Shown here: in pieces, positions 1 to 7,208 of the stretch | Layout of the letters: every line of letters starts with the position of its first letter | Numbering within the stretch: position 1 is the stretch's first letter | DNA from: Acidovorax sp. A79 | GTDB lineage: Bacteria; Pseudomonadota; Gammaproteobacteria; Burkholderiales; Burkholderiaceae_C | Direction of reading: 5' to 3' | Assembly: GCF_041154505.1 (NCBI RefSeq) | Contig: NZ_AP028672.1 | Location: forward strand, 5,186,501 to 5,250,500 | Length of the DNA stretch: 64,000 bases | Position numbers and translations under genes: made by a program | The notes under the pieces: model-generated | What the model saw: only the letters and a program-made list of their open reading frames with translations | What the model was told of the DNA's origin: nothing | The model's database searches: none

Positions 1-1
1 C

Positions 2-553
2 GATCTTTGGGACCGATACCTGTCAGAGACACGGTACGTCGGGGAGGTGGGCCTTGATGCGGGGCCACGCTTCTATAAGTCCATCGACATTCAGAAGCGA
101 GTCTTTCAGCATGTCCTGCAGCGGTGCGCAGAAGCTGGGGGCAAGGTCATCACAGTCCACAGTGTTCGCTCTGCCAAGATCGTGCTCGATCATATCGAGT
201 CCTATCTCCCGCCAGCACGAGGCAAGGTTGTGCTCCATTGGTTTACGGGGACGAAGGCTGAGGCAACGCGTGCACTTGAGCTTGGGTGTTACTTTTCGAT
301 CAATGCCGCGATGCTGGATACCCCGCGACATGTGGCTATGGTCACAGCGCTCCCTCTCAACAAGTTGCTGACGGAGACTGATGGTCCGTTCACCAAGACA
401 GGCCTGAGGCCGTCGAGGCCAGAAGATGTAACGGTAGTCGTTGAGCTGTTGAGCCGCTTGCACAATGTTCTACCGGCGACGATCGCAGAGACAGTACGGT
501 GCAACTTGCGCAGCTTGCTCGATCACGGTGAACAGATATCCCCGAGCGCCTAG
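2..553 (+). CDS. qatD: TatD-family nuclease QatD of a Qat anti-phage system (5' end outside window)
   Basis: The reading frame is open from base 2, so the start codon lies to the left of the window; about 183 residues are visible. TatD-family metal-dependent DNase features are present: GEVGLDAGPRF (the GE-GLD metal-ligand block), a VITVHSVRSA block with the conserved His, VLHWFTGT with the next His, and LLTETDGPF near the end with the conserved Asp. In TatD proteins these residues bind two divalent metals and hydrolyse DNA. The wording GLDAGPRF with HWFTG resembles, from memory, the QatD branch rather than housekeeping TatD, and QatD is the last gene of qatABCD (ATPase, QatB, QueC-like QatC, TatD-like QatD). 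qatABC would have to lie just left of base 1 and cannot be seen. Position beside a P4-type integrase fits a defence island. Fallback call: generic TatD DNase. Confidence 0.75.
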   Translation, partial: DLWDRYLSETRYVGEVGLDAGPRFYKSIDIQKRVFQHVLQRCAEAGGKVITVHSVRSAKIVLDHIESYLPPARGKVVLHWFTGTKAEATRALELGCYFSINAAMLDTPRHVAMVTALPLNKLLTETDGPFTKTGLRPSRPEDVTVVVELLSRLHNVLPATIAETVRCNLRSLLDHGEQISPSA

Positions 554-613
554 TGAAAGGCTGGACACCTTCACTTGTTCCCTTCCGATTGACCCACGAC
601 GAGAAGTGAGACT

Positions 614-871
614 ATGCCGCTGACAGAAAAAGAGATAGCCAACATGAAGCAGCTGATCAGAGACCAAATAGAAAACTACCCTGATTTGGGCGGTATGGTT
701 GCTGAGGGAAAGCTGTCTTATAAATCCGGCTGGTATGAAGCGAATAGCAAGGAGGCTTTTGACGTCTTCATTCAACATGCCGCCTCGGTTCGAGTTAGCA
801 AAAAAGGCAAGACTCAGATCAAAGTGCGTGGCCAGAGTAAACGACTCAAGGCGCTCGCCGAAAAGGTTTGA
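614..871 (+). CDS. Hypothetical 85-residue protein in the island
   Basis: A small ATG-started gene 60 bp after qatD, preceded by GAGAAGTGAG, which could serve as a weak ribosome binding site. The product is charged and soluble with no signal peptide or membrane segment. The N-terminal part looks helical (EKEIANMKQLIRDQIENY) and the C-terminal third is lysine/arginine rich, with the motifs SKKGKTQIKVRG and SKRLKALAEKV, which suggests nucleic-acid or acidic-partner binding by charge alone. I do not recognise the family. It could be a co-transferred accessory gene of the defence cassette or unrelated island cargo. Codon use matches the flanking low-GC island genes. Confidence 0.5.
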   Translation: MPLTEKEIANMKQLIRDQIENYPDLGGMVAEGKLSYKSGWYEANSKEAFDVFIQHAASVRVSKKGKTQIKVRGQSKRLKALAEKV

Positions 872-1017
872 ATGTTGATTGGATCGGATCCATAACCTAC
901 GAGTGGTTGCAGCGCAACGCGCCGAAGTTTGGATTTGTCCGCACTGTAGGCAATTGGGCGCCCGATGAACCCAACGCACAAGTTGCACGGATCAATTGTC
1001 GGTATCAAGATACCTAA
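868..1017 (+). pseudogene. Relic of an M15-type D-Ala-D-Ala carboxypeptidase C-terminus
   Basis: The open frame across 868-1017 encodes ITYEWLQRNAPKFGFVRTV. This closely resembles the segment just before the C-terminal catalytic WHWE motif of VanY/M15 peptidases (typically Y-WL--NA--FGF-RTV). The expected WHWE is missing and the frame ends at a stop formed by the CTAA flank of the MITE. No upstream catalytic part is visible because the 85-residue gene occupies that space in another frame. It is therefore a short fragment, not a working gene. The call rests on one motif only. Confidence 0.4.
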
Positions 1018-1167
1018 CAGGCTGCTGAAATACCTCACCGCAGGCGTCTCCCAAAAGTTTTCGACCTCGTAGAACGCGCTACAAGCGACGTTTCTGATGC
1101 GGGCAAGGGGTAAGGCACCCTCAAACTGAACAAATTTTCGATCCGAAATCAGTATTTCAGCAGCCTG
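1018..1167. mobile_element. 150-bp MITE-like element with 16-bp terminal inverted repeats
   Basis: The left end CAGGCTGCTGAAATAC (1018-1033) is the exact reverse complement of the right end GTATTTCAGCAGCCTG (1152-1167). Both ends are flanked by the tetranucleotide CTAA (1014-1017 and 1168-1171), as expected for a target-site duplication. The 118-bp interior contains no transposase. This is a non-autonomous element that would need a transposase encoded elsewhere. The parent IS family cannot be named from the sequence alone. Confidence 0.75.
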
Positions 1168-1337
1168 CTAACGCGACGACCTGAGATGGCCGCTACAGCG
1201 GGAGATTGTATTGTTGATGGTGTATTGGCAATGGAGTTACTTGCAGGGTGTCGGCGCAGTAGTCTGGCGGAGGGGCAGTGCCAACTTGCAACATTGTCGG
1301 GATTTGCTGTTCATTCTTGAATAGTCATAGGGGTCTT

Positions 1338-3290
1338 ATGAAGAAGCTCATCACCTTTGCTCTATTGATTGCAGTCGTAGCATCATTTGCGGCCAGGGCG
1401 TCGCCCAGTGCAGTCATTGACGGATTTGAGCGGGCGGCAGCGTTCAATCCAGAGATTGCAACCAGCGTTACGGCTATTCGCCGACGACCTGTAGTCGTTC
1501 TAGTCCCGGGAATTCTTGGTTCAAAACTCACATCACCTACTGTCGGCGACATTTGGGGAAGCGGCATACCGGATCTTGCGAAGATTAAGCTGCCGCCTCA
1601 ACTCGTCGATGAGACCGCGCCGTCTGATGTTCAGGCCACATTGCTCGAGAATTACTTCGGTGATCAATACGGAGATGCCTTCGCTGCTATAAAAGATGCA
1701 GCGAAAAAGATTGGAATTGATGCGGTAGCCTGCGGTTATGACTGGCGTCGCGATCTTCGATCCGGCGCCGCTGACCTAGAAGCTTGTCTATATAGGACCT
1801 TTGGGACCACGCGGCGGACGCTCATTTTTGTATCGCACAGCATGGGTGGAGTTGTTACTGCGGTCTGGAATGCAAAGCATGATGCTCGGCAGTATTCCCG
1901 GCAACATCTGGTAGGCGGTATCGTGCTGCTAGGGTCTCCGCTGCAAGGCAGCTGCGAAGTTCTGCGAATGATTCACGAGGGATACAAACAACCGGTTGAA
2001 AATTCACTTAATGCTGGAAAGCGCGCCGAATACGTCTACGAAAAGTGGGACAACTTGCGAGGAGGATTGGTCAACTCGTTGACCGGCTGGGCTACAGATG
2101 GGGTGCGCGACGCCTTGCTGACTTGGCCGGGTGCTTTTGGACTTACGCCCAAAGCAACAAACACAGATGAAGTGGGTCGGGCCTGCGTTCCACTTTATCA
2201 GCCTGAACAACCGGGTGGGCCAGGCCTTATTAGTCATTTTCAACCAGAATTTTGGACTTCGGTAACGGGGCGAGATGTGCTTCGAGGGGCTACCCCTCCG
2301 GCCAATTTCAACTCGGTACTCACGAAGGCAAAAGAGTTCCGTGACGGCTTCAGTCTAGCCAGGCCCCGTGCTCCTCTATATGCGTACTATTCGATGTACT
2401 GGTTCACTCCGGAGAAGGCACATCTGGGGAATGAAGGGCATCTTAGAAGGGATAAGACGTGGATTGATCTAGACGGCGATGGACGAGTGCCATTACCAGC
2501 TGGAGGCTCTCGCCCGGAGAGTTCGTGGCTTTCTGGATACACACCGGTCAACAGCGTCCACGGTGGTTTGCCAAAGGACAAAATCTTCCAGGAAATGTTC
2601 TTGGTCGGACGCCTCCCAAAGCTAGTTCAAGGGCTTACGGCTTATGAACTTATCTTGGAACACGGAAAGGACCCTGCAGCGATTGCGGCCTACGCTAAGG
2701 CTGGAGGGGGTGTTCCTGTCGTGGACGAATTCAAGGGTGCTTTGGATGTAGTGGCCCCCAATGGCGCCGGCACGACACCTCGGTCGCCATTGGGGGCCGA
2801 TATGGTTGCGCTGGCTGACGGCTTCCGTGTAGATCTATGTCGGACCACCCCTCTGTGCACAACTACTTATAGGAAGGCAAGGTTGCGAAATCTCTCTGTT
2901 GTTGAGAGAAGATTGGAGTTCGCTAGTGTGTTGGGAAACGAGGGCTGGTCGGCGTCAGAACGAGCCTCTGCGGCCGCCCAAATAGGACTGGCCAATGCAA
3001 GCCTTGGCGAGTTACGCTCTGCAGGGCCGGTTCTCGCGACGGCGTCTACCGAACTGACTCGCAGCATTGAGCAATCTACCATTTCTGATTCTGGTCGCCA
3101 GAAGCTCGCTGACCTTAAACAAGTGGTCGACCGAAATCTGGCAGTCGCACTAAGGGAGAGCGGGCAGTGCCCTGCAGCCAAGGCGTTACTTACCTCGCTT
3201 GAGTTAAGTAAAACTAGGTACCGCGCAGACCTGAGTGCGATTTGTTTAGATAGAGATACTGCGGTGTCTCAGCCTCTCGGTGACTTCTAA
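1338..3290 (+). CDS. Secreted LCAT-like alpha/beta hydrolase (lipase/acyltransferase fold)
   Basis: The product has about 650 residues. I chose the ATG at 1338 because it begins a clear signal peptide (MKK, hydrophobic core LITFALLIAVVASFA, cleavage near ARAS); an upstream GTG at 1278 would bury it. The mature N-terminus carries the lecithin:cholesterol acyltransferase signature VVVLVPGILGSKL. The nucleophile elbow is FVSHSMGGVV with Ser168. Likely partners are the Asp of LDGDGRVPL (about 379-381) and His408 in NSVHGGLP. Family members cleave or transfer acyl chains of phospholipids or other lipids. The last 150 residues are helical, tetratricopeptide-like in feel, and not assigned. It lies in the low-GC island between a MITE and the integrase. 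No operon partner is seen. Substrate unknown. Confidence 0.7.
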   Translation: MKKLITFALLIAVVASFAARASPSAVIDGFERAAAFNPEIATSVTAIRRRPVVVLVPGILGSKLTSPTVGDIWGSGIPDLAKIKLPPQLVDETAPSDVQATLLENYFGDQYGDAFAAIKDAAKKIGIDAVACGYDWRRDLRSGAADLEACLYRTFGTTRRTLIFVSHSMGGVVTAVWNAKHDARQYSRQHLVGGIVLLGSPLQGSCEVLRMIHEGYKQPVENSLNAGKRAEYVYEKWDNLRGGLVNSLTGWATDGVRDALLTWPGAFGLTPKATNTDEVGRACVPLYQPEQPGGPGLISHFQPEFWTSVTGRDVLRGATPPANFNSVLTKAKEFRDGFSLARPRAPLYAYYSMYWFTPEKAHLGNEGHLRRDKTWIDLDGDGRVPLPAGGSRPESSWLSGYTPVNSVHGGLPKDKIFQEMFLVGRLPKLVQGLTAYELILEHGKDPAAIAAYAKAGGGVPVVDEFKGALDVVAPNGAGTTPRSPLGADMVALADGFRVDLCRTTPLCTTTYRKARLRNLSVVERRLEFASVLGNEGWSASERASAAAQIGLANASLGELRSAGPVLATASTELTRSIEQSTISDSGRQKLADLKQVVDRNLAVALRESGQCPAAKALLTSLELSKTRYRADLSAICLDRDTAVSQPLGDF

Positions 3291-3452
3291 GGTCGAGCGT
3301 GAGTACCTCGCTTGGCCCAAACGCTGTACGCCTTGCATAAATTGCCCGCTCCCCAATACGCAGGGTTGGATTGCCTTGATCTGCGGGTGAGTTGTCACCT
3401 ATTGGTTGGTTCCAAAATCGGCGGGTAACGTGGATCCCGAAATGAAGCGAAT

Positions 3453-4688
3453 TCACCTTCTGGTGGGTGTCTCCGATTCAGCTTTTTCAGGTAGCTTCCC
3501 GATTACAAACGCCTCCCAAGCATTCATGAGTTCCCGCCGTTGCTCTAGCAAGTCAGTGCGATGGTAGGCCGCCTCAACCTTGTCTTTGATGGTGTGTGCC
3601 AGTGAACGTTCCGCAAGGTCACGTGCAACCCCTTTCTCGCTGCACCAGTCCCGAAAGCTGGATCGGAAGCCATGGGCCGTCGCAACCCTTCCAGCGGTGT
3701 CGCTGTGGGCCTTTAACCTGCGCAGAAGCGATGTGATGGCCATGTCGGAAAGTTCGACCCGATCCCGAACCGAAGGAAACACGAGGGTTTCGTGCAGGCC
3801 CTTCTGCTCTTCAAGGATTGCCATCACCCGTGGGGAGAGGGGAACGCGATGGGGAAACTTTGCCTTCATGCGCTCGGCAGGGATCGTCCAGACTTTGCTC
3901 TTGAGATCGACCTCGTTCCAGGCCATTCCCCGCGCCTCGCCCGAGCGACAGGCCGTCAGAATCACAAACTCAAGCAATGTGCGCGTCACCTCAGGCCGGT
4001 TGCCCGGCCTGAGGTGTTTTTGCACGAATTCTGGAATGTCTCGCCAGGGCATGGCGGGATGGTGTTGCGTCCGCACAGCCTTGCCTGGCTGCTGCGCGAG
4101 CAGGTGTCCTACCACGTCAACGGGATTTGATTGGCAGTAACCGTGGGCCCAACCCCAGCCAATCACGGCATGGATGCGCTGTTTTACCCGACTGGCTGTT
4201 TCTGCCTTGGTTAGCCAGATGGGCTTCAGCACCTCGGCAACGTCGCCTGGTTGGATCTCGTGCAGAAGTTTGCTCCCCAGCTTTGGGAAGACGTACTCCT
4301 GCAAGGTGTTGATCCATTGCTGGCCATGCTTGGGGTTCTTCCAACCAGGAAGGAGGTCTCCATGGAGCGTGTGTGCGGCTTCTTTGAAGGTAGGAACCTT
4401 GGGCTTGTCTTCGATCTTTGCCTTCTCTTCGAGCGGGTCCTTGCCATCGGCCAGTTCAATGCGCATGGCGGTAGCGCGCTTGCCCACTTCCGCGATGCTG
4501 ATCTCAGGGTAGGAACCCAGGCCGGCATTTCGACGTTTTCCCGACATGGGGCTGACGTATCGCAGGACCCACTTGCCGTGGCCCTTCGTGTTGGACGGGT
4601 GCAGGGCCAGACCGGTGATACCCCCATGGGGAACTGCCGTGTCCGTTGGTTTGATGTTCCGCGCTTTGGTGTCGGTAATGATGGTCAT
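3453..4688 (-). CDS. P4-type tyrosine recombinase (island integrase)
   Basis: 411 residues starting at ATG 4688. The N-terminal arm-binding domain (DUF4102-like, about residues 1-95, with RNAGLGSYPEISIAEV) is followed by a core-binding domain and a C-terminal catalytic domain. The active-site residues are visible: Arg in LTACRSGEARGMAWNEV, Lys/His in KFPHRVPLS, the HGFRSSFRDW box, and the nucleophilic Tyr in KVEAAYHR. The enzyme would catalyse site-specific integration and excision of the island, usually at the 3' end of a tRNA or tmRNA gene. It points inward, with the presumed attachment side to its right (4.7-4.9 kb). Length is normal for the family, so it is probably intact. The other island end lies left of the window. 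Confidence 0.93.
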   Translation of the reverse strand: MTIITDTKARNIKPTDTAVPHGGITGLALHPSNTKGHGKWVLRYVSPMSGKRRNAGLGSYPEISIAEVGKRATAMRIELADGKDPLEEKAKIEDKPKVPTFKEAAHTLHGDLLPGWKNPKHGQQWINTLQEYVFPKLGSKLLHEIQPGDVAEVLKPIWLTKAETASRVKQRIHAVIGWGWAHGYCQSNPVDVVGHLLAQQPGKAVRTQHHPAMPWRDIPEFVQKHLRPGNRPEVTRTLLEFVILTACRSGEARGMAWNEVDLKSKVWTIPAERMKAKFPHRVPLSPRVMAILEEQKGLHETLVFPSVRDRVELSDMAITSLLRRLKAHSDTAGRVATAHGFRSSFRDWCSEKGVARDLAERSLAHTIKDKVEAAYHRTDLLEQRRELMNAWEAFVIGKLPEKAESETPTRR

Positions 4689-4836
4689 TCGGTGTGCCTG
4701 GTTGGGTATGCCATCCAGTATGCCACTGAGTGTTTGCTCTCATCGATGCTTCTTGGACGTCTTTGAACAAAATACCTATACAAAACAATTGATTACGGTG
4801 TTTATTTGAATCTCGCTGGATCTCATAAAACACTAT

Positions 4837-4861
4837 TCTGGCGGACTCCGTTTCCGCCAGA
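4837..4861. repeat. 9-bp inverted repeat at the probable island border
   Basis: TCTGGCGGA (4837-4845) and TCCGCCAGA (4853-4861) form perfect arms around a 7-nt spacer, directly before a terminator and just outside the integrase gene. The location suits an attachment core or a displaced 3' gene end. TTCCGCCA resembles a tRNA-Ser acceptor tail, but no T-arm precedes it, so no tRNA call is made. Confidence 0.4.
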
Positions 4862-4864
4862 CGC

Positions 4865-4899
4865 AAAAGCCCTGAGTGATTGATTCACTCGGGGCTTTT
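4865..4899 (+). terminator. Rho-independent terminator
   Basis: The arms AAAAGCCCTGAGTGA and TCACTCGGGGCTTTT form a long stem with a loop of about five bases, ending in a T run and TCTCTTTT. The A/T-rich flanks make it potentially bidirectional. No gene now reads into it from the left, so it may have terminated the host gene that the island displaced. Confidence 0.7.
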
Positions 4900-4903
4900 C
4901 TCT

Positions 4904-5157
4904 TTTGTGCCCAAGGAACTGGCACCGCAACGGGCATTTCGCCCGGTTGCCCGTGCTTCGTCCTGAGGGGCCTCGCGCCGCATTGACGGACAGCCGGGTT
5001 GCGTTCGCGGTCCGCGTTGGGGAGCCGCCTGGCGCAGTCCCGCGCCACTACCTGAAGGCTACGAGCCAGCTCCCGCGATGAGCGCCAGGCATCAGGGCGC
5101 GAACACCACCGATGATTCTCCCAACTCCTTGCGGCCGCCCCGCTGATCGCCCGATCA
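4904..5157. other. No intact gene; degraded high-GC DNA
   Basis: No frame here shows a recognisable domain or a good start. A minus-strand open frame (about 4833-5213) has an arginine-rich, compositionally biased translation and runs through the terminator. The segment continues the decayed integrase at 5158-5286 and is best read as pseudogene debris bordering the island. Confidence 0.5.
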
Positions 5158-5286
5158 CGGCTGCCGCCCGGTCGGCTCACTGACGCGCAGCCCCGCAAAG
5201 GTCGCGAACTCAAAAAGCGCCGCCCCCTCCGGGCTGCAGCACTTGCACAGGTCTGCCAGCGCTGGTTCGACCTCCTGCAGTGTGAA
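5158..5286 (-). pseudogene. Relic of a second tyrosine recombinase catalytic domain
   Basis: Minus-strand translation gives FTLQEVEPALADL, then LFEFATFAGLRVSEP, before a stop at 5155-5157. This matches the start of the phage-integrase catalytic domain, where FTxxEVxxLLxxL is followed by FEFAxxTGLRxSEL containing the catalytic Arg. The rest of the domain (HxxR and Tyr boxes) cannot be read in any frame, and the upstream part (5287-5450) is interrupted by stops. It is a dead remnant of an earlier integration event next to the current island, distinct from the intact P4-type integrase. Confidence 0.6.
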
Positions 5287-5460
5287 TCAGGGGGGCCGTG
5301 TCTTCCGCCGGTACGCGCAGGCTCTTGGTGCCGTCCACAGGATTCGGGCCGGTGCCGGGCGTGCGGCCGATGCGCTCGGCTCTGTGCGCGCCCGTTCAGC
5401 TTTGCGTGGATATCGACAGGCTACTTCTTGATTTTCCAGTCGTCGAAGTGGCTGCCCATT

Positions 5461-5487
5461 AAAAACATAAAAAATGCCTATGTTTTT
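5461..5487. promoter_or_regulatory. AT-rich inverted repeat upstream of the GMC oxidoreductase
   Basis: AAAAACATA (5461-5469) and TATGTTTTT (5479-5487) are perfect inverted arms separated by 9 bp, about 95-120 bp before the start at 5582. The surrounding A/T stretch is the only AT-rich DNA nearby and is the likely promoter region. A dimeric repressor operator or a terminator for leftward transcription are both possible. Confidence 0.4.
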
Positions 5488-5581
5488 ATATAAAAAAAGA
5501 TTGATTGTTTGAATGTTTCTGCGGGCTTAGTCTACGTGCAAGTTAGATCAAACGCGCCGCAAGCACGGCGGAGAAACAACA

Positions 5582-7183
5582 ATGCACGAGTACGTGGACT
5601 ACATCATCGTCGGCTCAGGGCCGGCGGGTTCCGTCATCGCCAGAAGGCTGAGCGAGCGGACCCATCACAGCATTTGCGTCATCGAGGCGGGTTCCGAGGA
5701 CAAGGATTTCTTTATTCGCGTTCCTGTCGGTTTCGTCAAGACCCTGTACGGCGGGAAGATCACCTGGAACTACCAGACCGAACCTGCCGCCGCGACGCAC
5801 AACAGAAAAATTGCCATGCCGCAGGGGCGGGTGGTGGGGGGCTCCAGCTCGGTCAATGGCCTGGTGTATTCGCGCGGTCAGCGCGAGGACTTCGATGACT
5901 GGGAAAAAATGGGAAATGCCGGCTGGGGCTATGCCGACGTCCTGCCCTACTTCAAGCGTTCGGAGCGCCGGCTGGGGCCTTGCGATCCGGAGTTTCGCGG
6001 CACGGCCGGGGAACTGCCCATCACGAATCCCGACTGGGCTTCGCCGCTGTGCGATGCCTTCATCAAGGGATGCGAGGAATTCGGTATTCCCTGCAACCCC
6101 GACTACAACGGCAGGGAGCAGCTGGGCGCGGGGTATTTCCAGCGCTACATCCACAGGAACCGGCGCGTCAATTGTTCCGATGCTTTCCTGCGGCCGGCAA
6201 TGCAGACCGGTCGGGTGCAACTGAAGACAAACGCCGTGGTGTCGGAAGTCCTGTTCCAGGGCCATCGCGCCGTTGGCGTGAAGTACATCCGGCATGGCGC
6301 GTCGCACACGGTCTACGCCAACAAGGAGGTGATCCTCAGCGCGGGGGCCGTGAACTCGCCCAAGATCCTGCAACTGTCAGGCCTTGGAGACTCCGAGCTG
6401 CTGCGCCCGCATGGCGTCGCCGTCAAGCAGCATCTGCCTGGTGTGGGCGCGAATTTTCGCGATCACTATACGGTGCGCAGCATTGCGCGGGCGCAAGGCG
6501 CCACGACGCTCAACGAGTTGTCCCGGGGATGGCGCCTGGGCAAGGAGGTGCTCAGGTGGTTCGCGGGCAAGCCGAGCATCCTGGCGCTGAGCCCTTCGCT
6601 CGTCCATGTCTTCTGGCGAACCCCACTCAGCCCCGCGCGCGGCGACATCCAGATCCTGTTCACGCCGGCCAGCTACAAGGAGGGCAGCAACTACGTGCTC
6701 GACGACATGCCGGGCATGAGCACGGGCGCCAGGCAGCAGCGGCCTGAAAGCAGCGGCTATGTGCACATCCAGTCCAGGGACCCACTGCAGGCGCCGCTGC
6801 TCCAGCCGAACTTTCTCAGCCATGAGCTGGACCAGCGCACGCTGGTCGAAGCGCTGAAGCTCGCCCGGCAACTGATGGCCTCCTCGGCGATGGCGCCCTA
6901 CCTGGTGAAGGAGCTGCAGCCTGGCAAGGACATCGCCACCGACGACGAGTGGCTGGACTATGCCCGGCAGAAGGGCACCACCGGCTATCACATGGTGGGC
7001 ACCTGCAAGATGGGTCCGCGCGAGGACCGCATGGCCGTGGTCGATGCCGCGCTGCGGGTCCATGGCTGCGAAAACCTGCGCGTCGCGGATGCGTCCGTCA
7101 TGCCCCAGGTTCCGTCCGCCAACACCCTGGCCGCCAGCCTGATGGTTGGCGAAAAGGCGGCCGACATGATTTTGGCGAAGTAA
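5582..7183 (+). CDS. GMC-family FAD-dependent oxidoreductase (choline dehydrogenase-like)
   Basis: 533 residues, a normal length for bacterial GMC alcohol dehydrogenases. The FAD-binding dinucleotide motif VGSGPAGSVIARRL is at residues 10-23 with IEAG at the end of the second strand. The GMC signature GRVVGGSSSVNGLVYSRG is near residue 83. The C-terminal active-site block YHMVGTCKMG (about 468-477) carries the catalytic His, and VPSANTLAASLMVGEKAADM closes the FAD domain. These enzymes oxidise primary or secondary alcohols to aldehydes or ketones. The aldehyde dehydrogenase gene follows within 30 bp, so the pair probably converts an alcohol to an acid. GGAGAAACAAC precedes the ATG. No signal peptide, so cytoplasmic or membrane-peripheral. 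Substrate unknown; PEG or alkyl alcohol dehydrogenase activity is possible. Confidence 0.88.
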   Translation: MHEYVDYIIVGSGPAGSVIARRLSERTHHSICVIEAGSEDKDFFIRVPVGFVKTLYGGKITWNYQTEPAAATHNRKIAMPQGRVVGGSSSVNGLVYSRGQREDFDDWEKMGNAGWGYADVLPYFKRSERRLGPCDPEFRGTAGELPITNPDWASPLCDAFIKGCEEFGIPCNPDYNGREQLGAGYFQRYIHRNRRVNCSDAFLRPAMQTGRVQLKTNAVVSEVLFQGHRAVGVKYIRHGASHTVYANKEVILSAGAVNSPKILQLSGLGDSELLRPHGVAVKQHLPGVGANFRDHYTVRSIARAQGATTLNELSRGWRLGKEVLRWFAGKPSILALSPSLVHVFWRTPLSPARGDIQILFTPASYKEGSNYVLDDMPGMSTGARQQRPESSGYVHIQSRDPLQAPLLQPNFLSHELDQRTLVEALKLARQLMASSAMAPYLVKELQPGKDIATDDEWLDYARQKGTTGYHMVGTCKMGPREDRMAVVDAALRVHGCENLRVADASVMPQVPSANTLAASLMVGEKAADMILAK

Positions 7184-7208
7184 AGCATCTATGACTGGAG
7201 ACAACGCA

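Noticed and set aside
4801-4861. Possible tRNA-Ser 3' tail at the island border
   Set aside because: TTCCGCCA resembles a tRNA-Ser acceptor end, but no T-arm or anticodon stem can be drawn, so no RNA gene is called.
4833-5213. 126-residue minus-strand frame right of the integrase
   Set aside because: It crosses the terminator and inverted repeat, is Arg/Pro/Ser-biased and overlaps the integrase relic in another frame.
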